A stretch of 5,508 nt of DNA from Chloroflexota bacterium (GTDB lineage Bacteria > Chloroflexota > Dehalococcoidia > Lucifugimonadales > JADFKI01): contig VXRI01000417.1 of NCBI GenBank assembly GCA_009838595.1, positions 1 to 5,508 on the forward strand. Direction: 5' to 3'. Below, one piece after another: positions 1-5,154 of the stretch. The notes beneath the pieces were generated by a model. The model worked only from the letters and a program-made list of their open reading frames with translations, did not search any database and was not told where the DNA came from. Each line of letters starts with the position of its first letter. Position 1 is the first letter of the stretch. A program made the position numbers and the translations under genes.

Positions 1-597
1 GGCTATGCGGTCGTACTTCGCGCCGCCGGGCAGAAGCGTGCTTTGCAGAAGGCTGATACCGTTCACGGCGATGACGCGAGTTGTGGGCAATTGCAATGCG
101 GATAGGGCTTCTGTGGCGCGCTGATTGTCCGTACGCAATGCTCTGGTACGCATTCTTCCGACGGTCAGGTGTGGGTTGAATCGCTGTTGCCTTTCTGCGG
201 GGAAGCCCGCCGCAATGAGCGCGTCTTCGACTTTGGCTTGCAGCGAGCGTAACGACGGCATATCCCCATCGACGCCAATCCACAGCACGCGAGCGCGATT
301 CGCGTTAGGAAACACGCCGGTTTTGCCGAGCGTAAGTCCGAACGGCGCGCTAGGCGCATTATCCGATAGGCGCTCCGACAAAAACGCGGCAACCGCCTGC
401 GCCATCGCGTCCTTAACCACCGCCACCTTGTCAACATCAATGTCGCCGAGAAATTTCAGAGTCAGGTGAACGCCCTCAGGACGGACAAGTCGCAGATTGT
501 CAATGCGCTCGCGCCGCAGCGAATCTATCGCATCCGCCACGACTCGCTTCACATCATCAGGCAGCTCAATAGCAACAAAAGCGCGCAAAGTATCCAT
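1..597 (-). CDS. thpR: RNA 2',3'-cyclic phosphodiesterase (ThpR/LigT family), C-terminus cut by window edge
   Basis: This is an open frame of 199 codons from an ATG at 597 that runs off the left edge with no stop. Both HxTx motifs of the 2H phosphoesterase superfamily are visible: HLTL at residues 44-47 within a VHLTLKFLG block, and HLTV at 143-146 followed by GR. The start resembles family members (MDTLRAFVAIELP). The last visible residues (LLPGGAKYDRIA) match the usual C-terminal block, so only about ten residues should be missing. Enzymes of this family hydrolyse RNA 2',3'-cyclic phosphate ends to 2'-phosphates in the cytoplasm; the two His-x-Thr motifs form the active site. The start has a Shine-Dalgarno AGGGGAG (609-603) five bases upstream. 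The gene lies 29 bases after the Mug-like glycosylase on the same strand and is probably co-transcribed with it. The family call is firm; the natural substrate is not known from sequence. Confidence 0.93.
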   Translation of the reverse strand, partial: MDTLRAFVAIELPDDVKRVVADAIDSLRRERIDNLRLVRPEGVHLTLKFLGDIDVDKVAVVKDAMAQAVAAFLSERLSDNAPSAPFGLTLGKTGVFPNANRARVLWIGVDGDMPSLRSLQAKVEDALIAAGFPAERQQRFNPHLTVGRMRTRALRTDNQRATEALSALQLPTTRVIAVNGISLLQSTLLPGGAKYDRIA

Positions 598-611
598 ACT
601 CGCTCCCCTAT

Positions 612-623
612 ATCCTACCCATC
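612..623 (-). repeat. 12-bp repeat core, left copy
   Basis: The minus strand reads GATGGGTAGGAT here, just upstream of the thpR Shine-Dalgarno. The same 12 bases occur on the plus strand at 1162-1173, so the pair forms a perfect inverted repeat bracketing the glycosylase gene. It looks like a fragment of a short dispersed intergenic repeat. Confidence 0.5.
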
Positions 624-626
624 TTG

Positions 627-1145
627 CTAAATTACCTCGCCCATCCGCCTATACCAGCACACCAGCGAGTCCAGCGAATAAGCGGCGTTGGCGGGACTCG
701 GATTCGGCACGACGAACACCTTCGACTGCCCGATGCAGCGTCTCTGCAAGCCGAGTTCGATGGTGGATTGCCGTACACCCTCGCCATGCCGAAGGTAATT
801 ACGATACGCGACCGCGCCGTGAAAGCACACGATGCGCGGCTGAAATCGTTCCATCTTCGCCTTCAGCACGGGCGCCCACTCGCGGTAGTCTGCGGCGCGC
901 AAGTCGGACGCGCCTCGCGTTGGGCGCTTGACGACATCGGTCAAGCCGATGCCCTGTTCCGGCAGCTTGTAATCGGTCGCGGAGTCTAGCGGCTCAGCCA
1001 GCAAGCCGGAGCGGTTTATTGCGCGCCAGAATCGATTGCGCGACGTGGCGAAATAGTGCCCGACTTCGACCGAATACAGGCTAGGGTTCAAGCCCACCAG
1101 CACGATGTCCAAGTTTTTTTGCAGATAGTCAGGTAAGGTGTCCAT
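627..1145 (-). CDS. mug: Mismatch-specific uracil/thymine DNA glycosylase (Mug/TDG, UDG family 2)
   Basis: This 172-residue protein is close to the length of E. coli Mug (about 168). Family-2 uracil-DNA glycosylases remove uracil or thymine opposite guanine, creating an abasic site for base-excision repair. Motif 1 is GLNPS at residues 18-22 (GINPG in Mug and TDG); Asn20 aligns with the catalytic or water-positioning Asn. It is followed by a GHYFATSRNRFW block (29-40), as in Mug. The segment GLTDVVKRPT (67-76) matches the conserved 'G-T-x2-V-x-RPT' stretch. Motif 2 is NPSPANA at 148-154, matching the NPSGLSR intercalation loop of Mug but with a different tip. I chose the ATG at 1145 because the longer frame to 1241 would overlap the dehydrogenase gene and adds a low-complexity tail unlike the family. 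No good Shine-Dalgarno precedes 1145; a dispersed repeat occupies that position. The gene lies 40 bases after the dehydrogenase and 29 before thpR. Confidence 0.9.
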   Translation of the reverse strand: MDTLPDYLQKNLDIVLVGLNPSLYSVEVGHYFATSRNRFWRAINRSGLLAEPLDSATDYKLPEQGIGLTDVVKRPTRGASDLRAADYREWAPVLKAKMERFQPRIVCFHGAVAYRNYLRHGEGVRQSTIELGLQRRCIGQSKVFVVPNPSPANAAYSLDSLVCWYRRMGEVI

Positions 1146-1173
1146 GGGGCATACTGAACAGGATGGGTAGGAT
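1146..1173 (+). repeat. Short dispersed repeat, right copy, abutting the mug start codon
   Basis: The stretch contains GGGG, then ACAGGAT (1158-1164), three bases, and TAGGA (1168-1172). The same order occurs at 2065-2087. Its 12-base core at 1162-1173 is also present inverted at 612-623. It fills the site where the glycosylase ribosome-binding site would be expected. Confidence 0.5.
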
Positions 1174-1185
1174 GATGGATGAGTA

Positions 1186-2019
1186 TTAGTATGGCATTTG
1201 TGTTTCCGGGTGTTCGCGGATGTAGTGGACTTGCCGCACACTGAAGTCTTCTTGCAGCTGCACGGTTAGTCCGCCGTCCACGATGAGCGCGTGTCCGGTG
1301 ATGAACGACGCCTCGTCCGATGACAGAAACGCGACCGCGTTTGCGATGTCGTCCGGCGTGCCGGTGCGGCGCACGGGATATTGGTCTTCAAAGTAGCGCA
1401 AGCCGGACGGGTTTTCGTCCCAGCGTTCGCGCTGCCGCTCGGTAACGATGTGCCCTGGGCATATCGCGTTGACACGGATGCCGTCGGGACCAAAGTCTAT
1501 CGCCATCTGCTTGGTGATGCCGATGACGGCGGACTTCCCCGCTTCGTATATAAGCTTTTGAGGCGCCATAAGCAGCCCGTGCACGGACGATATGTTGACG
1601 ATGCTACCGCCGCCGACTGCGCGCATGTGCGGCACGGCATATTTCGCCGCGAGAAAGTGAGCCTTGACCAGCGTCGCCATGCCTGCGTCCCATGCCGTCT
1701 CGGTAACGGTCAGCGCGTCGCCGTCGCTCTCGTCCGTCGGACTAAAGGCGTTGTTCACCACGATGTCCAGCCTGCCCCAATGGTCGATGGAGGCTTGCAC
1801 CATCGCGGCGATATGCTCGTGCTTGCCCACATCGGTGTACAGCACTTCGGCAGTGCCGCCCGCGCTGCGAATCAAATCTGCGTTGACTTGCGCTTCGGTC
1901 ATATTGACATCGGCGATAAGGACATCCGCGCCGCCCGCCGCCAGCAGCCGCGAAGTTGCGCCACCAATGCCTGCCGCGCCACCGGTTACTATTGCCACTT
2001 TGCCTACGAATTTTGTCAT
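1186..2019 (-). CDS. Short-chain dehydrogenase/reductase (classical SDR), tetrad Asn replaced
   Basis: This 277-residue protein has the usual SDR layout and length. The N-terminal Rossmann motif is TGGAAGIG (residues 12-19). Asp37 at the end of the second strand predicts preference for NAD over NADP. NNA is at 89-91, though the usual following Gly is Phe. The catalytic residues are Ser145 in NISS, and Tyr158 and Lys162 in YEAGK, with the normal 13-residue Ser-Tyr spacing. The cofactor-binding segment RVNAICPG and a VDGG near the C-terminus are also typical. The Asn of the catalytic tetrad, expected in the helix after W110, appears to be Leu117. The start is well supported by GGAGG (plus-strand complement at 2027-2031) seven bases from the ATG. 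These cytoplasmic enzymes oxidise or reduce alcohol, ketone or sugar substrates; the substrate cannot be read from sequence. The gene is first in a run with the glycosylase and thpR, though no functional link between them is evident. Confidence 0.93.
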   Translation of the reverse strand: MTKFVGKVAIVTGGAAGIGGATSRLLAAGGADVLIADVNMTEAQVNADLIRSAGGTAEVLYTDVGKHEHIAAMVQASIDHWGRLDIVVNNAFSPTDESDGDALTVTETAWDAGMATLVKAHFLAAKYAVPHMRAVGGGSIVNISSVHGLLMAPQKLIYEAGKSAVIGITKQMAIDFGPDGIRVNAICPGHIVTERQRERWDENPSGLRYFEDQYPVRRTGTPDDIANAVAFLSSDEASFITGHALIVDGGLTVQLQEDFSVRQVHYIREHPETQMPY

Positions 2020-2051
2020 GGTCGCGCCTCCGAGGGGTTAACAGAGCCTGC

Positions 2052-2088
2052 CCCCGCGAAAGCAGGGGATGCACAGGATACATAGGAC
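2052..2088 (+). repeat. GAAA-capped hairpin followed by dispersed-repeat copy
   Basis: Bases 2052-2068 fold as CCCC-GC-GAAA-GC-(bulged A)-GGGG, a compact stem with a GNRA-type loop on the plus strand. An alternative pairing is CCTGC (2047-2051) with GCAGG (2062-2066). Directly after it, ACAGGAT (2073-2079) and TAGGA (2083-2087) repeat the arrangement seen at 1158-1172. It lies upstream of the dehydrogenase Shine-Dalgarno and may be in that gene's leader. I read it as a REP-like intergenic repeat. Confidence 0.5.
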
Positions 2089-2148
2089 TGGAATGTTGTT
2101 GATTGTAATGGTTTGGAAGCAGGACTGAAAGGCGGCAGGACATAAATG

Positions 2149-2186
2149 CAACGCCGACCCACCAGTGAAAGGTGGAGTCGGCGTTG
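2149..2186 (-). terminator. Strong hairpin downstream of the unknown two-gene cassette
   Basis: CAACGCCGAC (2149-2158) pairs perfectly with GTCGGCGTTG (2177-2186). CCACC (2159-2163) then pairs with GGTGG (2171-2175), leaving one bulged base and a seven-base loop. This gives a 15-bp stem 33 bases after the stop of the basic-protein gene. The U-tract on the minus strand is poor (CATTTATG), so it may be a weak terminator, a processing or stability hairpin, or a bidirectional element. The stem is certain from sequence; its role is inferred. Confidence 0.55.
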
Positions 2187-2218
2187 ATAAGGTTGTTCTA
2201 TACTTTGGGGTGAGTTTC

Positions 2219-2449
2219 CTATCGGTCTTGGCGCTCTCGCGGCAATATCTTGAACTTGCGCCGCGCGCTTCCGAGCCACTTGCGGTAGCGTTCGCGCTTG
2301 CGGCGTTCTTTGTTGCGCCACCATTTGAATGTAACCAGCAGGTTGAATACGACGGGCGTTATGGGATCCCATGGAGGGCTTCCCCATCTCAAATCTGAAT
2401 CCCAGACCCACTTGGGCCTTTTGTCGTCGCTCACTCTGCGTCGCTTCAT
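2219..2449 (-). CDS. Small very basic, Trp-rich hypothetical protein
   Basis: I do not recognise this 76-residue protein. I start it at the ATG at 2449, four bases after the stop of the upstream gene; GGTGA sits about eight bases before it. A longer frame to 2512 would overlap the upstream gene by about 60 bases without a better ribosome site. The protein opens MKRRRVSDDKRPK, has several Trp and Pro residues (WVWDSDLRWGSPPWDP), then one short hydrophobic stretch (ITPVVFNLLVTF, about residues 31-42). It ends in a dense run of Arg and Lys. This could be a short membrane-associated segment with a positive tail, or a nucleic-acid or partner-binding basic protein. Translation is probably coupled to the acidic protein before it. 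A 15-bp hairpin follows the stop. No function can be assigned, and its reality rests on the tight junction and the absence of a better frame. Confidence 0.55.
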   Translation of the reverse strand: MKRRRVSDDKRPKWVWDSDLRWGSPPWDPITPVVFNLLVTFKWWRNKERRKRERYRKWLGSARRKFKILPRERQDR

Positions 2450-2453
2450 AGAA

Positions 2454-2894
2454 TCACCGAACGAACTCAAAGGTGTACATTCCGTTGTGGTAAGTATAAT
2501 CGAATATGCCATCGGGGCGGGTGTCCGTAATCACCACTGGGTCGTCGGGCATTTCCTTGATGCGCTTGATAGCCGACAGAGCGTCGTCCAGAGAGAAAGC
2601 GATGTCAAGTATCCGCTGCTCTCTCAAGAACCTAGACGGGAAGCCAGGGCTACCCACCCAAGCAAGCGCACCAAATGCGAACTCCATGTACGACTGCCAA
2701 GTGGAGAAACCGTCTGCGAGCGCATAGCCGGCTCCGAACTCAGAGGTTTCCGGGTGTATGACCAAGTATCCGTTATCGTGGTAATAGATATTGTAACGGA
2801 TACCGGTTTCGTCTTCCAAATCCTTCTTCAACTTGTCCAAGTCAGCAGTATGCTCTTCCCAATTAGCTTCGTAATCCCAATCTGGTCCTGGCAT
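2454..2894 (-). CDS. Acidic hypothetical protein of 146 residues
   Basis: I do not recognise a family. The ATG at 2894 has a good Shine-Dalgarno, AGAAAGGAG (plus-strand complement 2905-2913), ten bases upstream. The N-terminus is strongly acidic and probably helical (residues about 3-29, rich in D and E). A likely beta hairpin follows (YNIYYHDNGYLVIHP), then an aromatic/Gly-rich middle (YMEFAFGALAWVGSPGFPSRF), a helix with alternating charges, and a C-terminal strand pattern (PVVITDTRPDGIFDYTYHNGMYTFEFV). There is no signal peptide or clear membrane segment, so it is probably cytosolic. The coding stretch is lower in G+C than the flanking genes: two sampled 60-base lines gave 47% and 43%, against about 70% for a sampled line within threonine synthase. 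This suggests it was acquired. It is followed four bases later by a very basic small protein, so the two may form an acidic/basic pair. Confidence 0.8.
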   Translation of the reverse strand: MPGPDWDYEANWEEHTADLDKLKKDLEDETGIRYNIYYHDNGYLVIHPETSEFGAGYALADGFSTWQSYMEFAFGALAWVGSPGFPSRFLREQRILDIAFSLDDALSAIKRIKEMPDDPVVITDTRPDGIFDYTYHNGMYTFEFVR

Positions 2895-2899
2895 TGTTT

Positions 2900-2962
2900 C
2901 TATGCTCCTTTCTGATGAACATAAGGTCTGTATGTCGCAGATGTCCTCTCATCCAAAGGCAT
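2900..2962 (-). CDS. Possible 20-residue leader peptide
   Basis: A short frame begins at an ATG at 2962 and stops (TAG) at 2900, five bases before the start of the acidic hypothetical gene. Its product would be MPLDERTSATYRPYVHQKGA. A perfect Shine-Dalgarno, AAGGAGG, lies nine bases upstream, stronger than that of the gene it precedes. Its last codons cover the Shine-Dalgarno of the downstream gene, so translating it could control access to that site. It is not in frame with the downstream gene. No run of regulatory codons is evident. It could be a real leader or coupling ORF, or a chance frame after a strong ribosome site. Confidence 0.4.
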   Translation of the reverse strand: MPLDERTSATYRPYVHQKGA

Positions 2963-2971
2963 CACCGTCTC

Positions 2972-2978
2972 CCTCCTT
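2972..2978 (-). promoter_or_regulatory. Perfect Shine-Dalgarno for the leader ORF
   Basis: The minus strand reads AAGGAGG here, within a longer purine run AGAGAAGGAGGGAG. It stands nine bases before the ATG at 2962 and decides that start. Confidence 0.5.
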
Positions 2979-2990
2979 CTCTGACGGTTT

Positions 2991-3032
2991 GCAAATTTGC
3001 TATAGATGTTGAACATTTGTACTCACAGAGTA
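2991..3032. promoter_or_regulatory. Cluster of three short palindromes, candidate operator
   Basis: Three inverted repeats follow each other: GCAAATTTGC (2991-3000, perfect), ATGTT-G-AACAT (3006-3016) and TACTC-ACA-GAGTA (3020-3032). They lie in the A+T-richest part of the divergent intergenic region, just upstream of the strong minus-strand ribosome site. A minus-strand TTGACA (complement at 3056-3061) is nearby, but no good -10 follows at standard spacing. The arrangement suggests regulator binding sites for the minus-strand cassette. The palindromes are seen; the operator role is inferred. Confidence 0.35.
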
Positions 3033-3158
3033 AACAAAACATATATTCGCCTGCGTGTCAACCCTGATTTTGCTCGCATTCATAATCTATTTCCCCGTCT
3101 GGGAGAACATCGTGGCTCGCGAAGACGGAGGTGATTGTATTCATACGCCAGCCCAAAA

Positions 3159-3188
3159 TTGACATTCTTACAAGCGCGTTGCTACCAT
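3159..3188 (+). promoter_or_regulatory. Candidate sigma-70-type promoter for thrC
   Basis: A perfect -35 TTGACA (3159-3164) is followed by an 18-base spacer and TACCAT (3183-3188), four of six matches to TATAAT. Transcription would begin near 3195. That leaves about 40 bases of leader before the TTG start at 3235, but only a few before the alternative GTG at 3202. Confidence 0.45.
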
Positions 3189-3222
3189 GTGAGTTGCGTG
3201 CGTGTGCGCGCTAGTTCGATAC

Positions 3223-3228
3223 GGAGAG
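3223..3228 (+). promoter_or_regulatory. Ribosome-binding site that decides the thrC start
   Basis: GGAGAG lies six bases before the TTG at 3235. The GTG at 3202 has no purine-rich site in front of it. This supports the shorter protein. Confidence 0.6.
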
Positions 3229-3234
3229 CAAGCC

Positions 3235-4485
3235 TTGTCTAATGTAAAGAGCCTGCGCTGTCGCGAATGCGGCAGCGAATATCCCGTTGAGCCGCAGTAT
3301 GTCTGCGACTTCTGTTTTGGGCCGCTCGAGGTGTGTTACGACTACGACGCCGTAGCGCGTGACATCAGCCGCGAGCGCATCACCAAGGGTCCGCTGACTA
3401 TGTGGCGCTACCACGACCTTCTGCCTGTGGACGCGGAGATGGCTCTGGATATGCAGACCGGCTTTACGCCGCTCGTGCGCGCCAAGAACCTGGGCAGGCT
3501 GCTTGGGCTGAACAACCTGTATATCAAGAACGACAGTGTCAACCCGACATTCTCGTTCAAGGATAGAGTCGTGTCCGTGGCGTCCGCGAAGGCGCTGGAG
3601 TTCGAGTTCGACACGCTGGCGTGCGCATCGACCGGCAATCTCGCCGGCTCGGTGTCGGCGCACGGGGCCAAGGCGGGCATGAACACTATGGTCTTCTTCC
3701 CGTCCGACCTCGAACGCGGCAAGATACTAGGCGCGGGCATATACGGCGCAACGCTCGTCGCCGTGGACGGCACATACGACCAAGTAAACCGCCTGTGCAG
3801 CGAACTTGCGGACAACCACCGCTGGGCGTTCGTGAACATCAATATGCGCCCGTTCTACTCGGAAGGGAGCAAGACTCTGGCGTATGAAGTCGCGGAGCAG
3901 CTTGGCTGGCGCGCGCCCGACGCCGTTGTCGTGCCCGGCGCATCCGGCTCGCTCTTCACCAAAATATGGAAGGGTTTGAACGAACTCAAAGACCTGTCCC
4001 TTATAGAAACGGCGCACACCAAGATGCACATCGCGCAGGCAGAGGGCTGCTCTCCTATCGTCACCGCATACGACGAGGATACGCCGCATGTGCGCCCTGT
4101 TACGCCGGACACCATCGCCAAGTCGCTCGCCATCGGCAATCCTGCGGACGGCTTCTATTCCATCAAGACCATCGAAAACAGCGGCGGCAGCGCGGTCGCG
4201 GCGCCCGAAGAAGAGGTCGTCGAAGGCATTCAGCTTCTCGCTGAGACCGAGGGCATCTTCACGGAGACCGCAGGCGGCGTTGTGATTTCCGGACTGCGAA
4301 AGCTTGCGAAGAGCGGCAAGATACAACCCGACGACCTGACAGTGGCATACATCACCGGCAACGGGCTGAAGACGCAAGAAGTGGTTGAACCTGTCGTTGA
4401 TCCGGTGTTCACCACGCCCGCATACGAAGATTTCATGACCAACATGGCAGCGCGTAAAGAAAGAAATGGTGCGAGTCATGGCTAG
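3235..4485 (+). CDS. thrC: Threonine synthase (PLP-dependent)
   Basis: This enzyme converts O-phospho-L-homoserine and water to L-threonine and phosphate, the last step of threonine synthesis, in the cytoplasm. From the TTG start the protein has 416 residues. It opens with two CxxC pairs (Cys9/Cys12 and Cys24/Cys27), the rubredoxin-like zinc knuckle seen in archaeal-type threonine synthases. The fold-type II PLP core follows: Lys109 in PTFSFKDR is the Schiff-base lysine, STGNLAG (132-138) is the substrate loop, PGASGSL (234-240) is the expected phosphate-binding loop, and TGNG (374-377) lies near the cofactor ring nitrogen. A GTG at 3202 would add 11 residues (CALVRYGEQAL) that lie outside the family pattern. 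The TTG has its own Shine-Dalgarno and begins directly before the conserved SNVKSLRCRECG. The 3' end overlaps the NIL-domain gene by 20 bases, so the two are surely co-transcribed. No lesions are seen. Confidence 0.95.
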   Translation: MSNVKSLRCRECGSEYPVEPQYVCDFCFGPLEVCYDYDAVARDISRERITKGPLTMWRYHDLLPVDAEMALDMQTGFTPLVRAKNLGRLLGLNNLYIKNDSVNPTFSFKDRVVSVASAKALEFEFDTLACASTGNLAGSVSAHGAKAGMNTMVFFPSDLERGKILGAGIYGATLVAVDGTYDQVNRLCSELADNHRWAFVNINMRPFYSEGSKTLAYEVAEQLGWRAPDAVVVPGASGSLFTKIWKGLNELKDLSLIETAHTKMHIAQAEGCSPIVTAYDEDTPHVRPVTPDTIAKSLAIGNPADGFYSIKTIENSGGSAVAAPEEEVVEGIQLLAETEGIFTETAGGVVISGLRKLAKSGKIQPDDLTVAYITGNGLKTQEVVEPVVDPVFTTPAYEDFMTNMAARKERNGASHG

Positions 4486-4720
4486 GCGAAGAGTCAGGTT
4501 CACCTTTCCTGAACAGTTAATAACCGAGCCGCTGATATACAATCTCGGCCGCAAATTCGAGATTGTCACGAACATTCGCCGCGCCAATGTGCAAGAGCGT
4601 GTGGGTTGGGTCGTGCTGGAACTCGAAGGTGACGAGGACGAGATAGAGCGCGGGCTGGAATGGATGATTGCGGCAGGCGTGCGGGTCGACCCGATTACGG
4701 GCGACCTGATAGAAGGATAG
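4466..4720 (+). CDS. Stand-alone NIL-domain protein
   Basis: The 84-residue product fits a single NIL domain, the ferredoxin-like, ACT-related fold found at the C-terminus of the methionine importer ATPase MetN, where it binds methionine and inhibits transport. The family pattern is visible: RVRFTFPEQLITEPLIYNL at the start, the strand EIVTNIRRANV (32-42), the central VGWVVLELEGDEDEIERGL (46-64) and a closing GVRVDP. The product has no added transporter, ferredoxin or DNA-binding part. The frame starts inside thrC. An internal ATG at 4478 overlaps the thrC stop (ATGGCTAG) and is an equally good start; neither has a strong ribosome site, so translation is probably coupled to thrC. From position I infer a small amino-acid sensor or regulatory partner for threonine synthase, but a general cofactor or Fe-S related role is also possible. 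The domain call is firm and the role is a guess. Confidence 0.85.
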   Translation: MVRVMARRRVRFTFPEQLITEPLIYNLGRKFEIVTNIRRANVQERVGWVVLELEGDEDEIERGLEWMIAAGVRVDPITGDLIEG

Positions 4721-4728
4721 GCAAACGC

Positions 4729-5142
4729 ATGGTTGCACAGACGATGACGGCTGCGGAACATGCTGAGCGCGCTCTGGTGCTACTGGCTGAAGCGGACGCG
4801 GGCATCGCCTCGGAGGATTATGACAGCGTCTCGGGCAATCTGTCGTGCGCGGTCGAGCACGCGATAGCGGCAGTTTCGACGGAGCACGGCTGGGAGTGGG
4901 AGGGCGATGGGCATTCGGATTTGCTGAGCGTAGTCGAGCGTATAGAGAAGGAGTGCCACGCGGATGGTATTTCAAGTACGTTCCGCGCCGCGACTTTGTG
5001 GCGCAATAACCGCGACTATCACTTCCTTGATGACTACGAGTACGAATTTTTCACCCCAAGCGCGCATCGTTTCGTGTCTAATGCATTGAACCTCAACGGC
5101 TCAGATGTGTGTACGGACGCGACAGATATAGTTGAGAGATAG
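4729..5142 (+). CDS. Small helical HEPN/PaREP1-like protein, first of a tandem pair
   Basis: The product has 137 residues, no signal peptide, and a pattern of long amphipathic helices. AGAAGGA (4711-4717), which overlaps the end of the NIL gene, lies about 11 bases before this ATG; the longer frame to 4660 lies inside the NIL gene. Residues 8-55 align without gaps to residues 3-50 of the next gene, with 18 identities in 48 by hand count, including EHA, the HA-x-x-AV core and Trp55. They are therefore paralogs. Family resemblance points to small HEPN-type or PaREP1-like proteins. RNNRDYH at 92-98 fits the R-x(4-6)-H form of HEPN ribonuclease motifs with the usual polar residue after Arg, but this could be chance. 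The spacing of eight bases after the NIL gene suggests the same transcript as thrC. The last 17 residues (after about N121) extend past the paralog's end and are polar. Function is unknown. Confidence 0.78.
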   Translation: MVAQTMTAAEHAERALVLLAEADAGIASEDYDSVSGNLSCAVEHAIAAVSTEHGWEWEGDGHSDLLSVVERIEKECHADGISSTFRAATLWRNNRDYHFLDDYEYEFFTPSAHRFVSNALNLNGSDVCTDATDIVER

Positions 5143-5154
5143 AAGAGGCAGGTG

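Larger units (their letters stand above)
2963..3234. other. Divergent intergenic region
   Basis: There is no gene in this stretch that I can support. It holds the minus-strand ribosome site, the palindrome cluster, a minus-strand TTGACA at 3056-3061, a plus-strand CATAAT (3081-3086) without a good -35, and an inverted repeat CCGTCT (3095-3100) / AGACGG (3123-3128) with a 22-base loop. It also holds a perfect nine-base GGAGGTGAT (3127-3135) with no usable start codon at the right distance, and the best plus-strand promoter candidate at 3159-3188. It separates two divergent transcription units. Confidence 0.6.

Noticed and set aside
1146..1241. N-terminal extension of the DNA glycosylase frame up to 1241
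   Set aside because: It overlaps the dehydrogenase gene by 56 bases, encodes a Ser/Thr/His-rich stretch absent from the family, and the repeat lies within it. The ATG at 1145 begins at the family N-terminus.
1381..2085. Plus-strand frame of 234 codons opposite the dehydrogenase
   Set aside because: It is antisense to an SDR with all main motifs, and its product has no recognisable pattern.
2102..2107. Minus-strand TACAAT as a -10 for the dehydrogenase
   Set aside because: It matches five of six bases of TATAAT, but no -35 with more than two matches lies at 16-18 bases, so I do not list it as a promoter.
2298..2915. Plus-strand frame of 205 codons opposite the acidic/basic cassette
   Set aside because: It has no Shine-Dalgarno and a composition typical of antisense reading. 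The minus-strand genes have good ribosome sites and tight junctions.
3056..3061. Minus-strand TTGACA as promoter of the acidic/basic cassette
   Set aside because: The -35 is perfect, but the hexamers at standard spacing (such as TTTGTT) are poor -10 matches. It is noted in the intergenic entry only.
3095..3128. CCGTCT/AGACGG inverted repeat as a riboswitch or attenuator for thrC
   Set aside because: Only six base pairs enclose a 22-base loop. There is no T-tract, no Thr-rich leader peptide, and the best promoter lies downstream of it.
3727..4761. Long minus-strand open frame of 344 codons opposite thrC
   Set aside because: It is antisense to a clear threonine synthase and a NIL gene. Its product is Arg/Ser/His-rich low-complexity sequence with no family pattern, as expected for a shadow in G+C-rich DNA.
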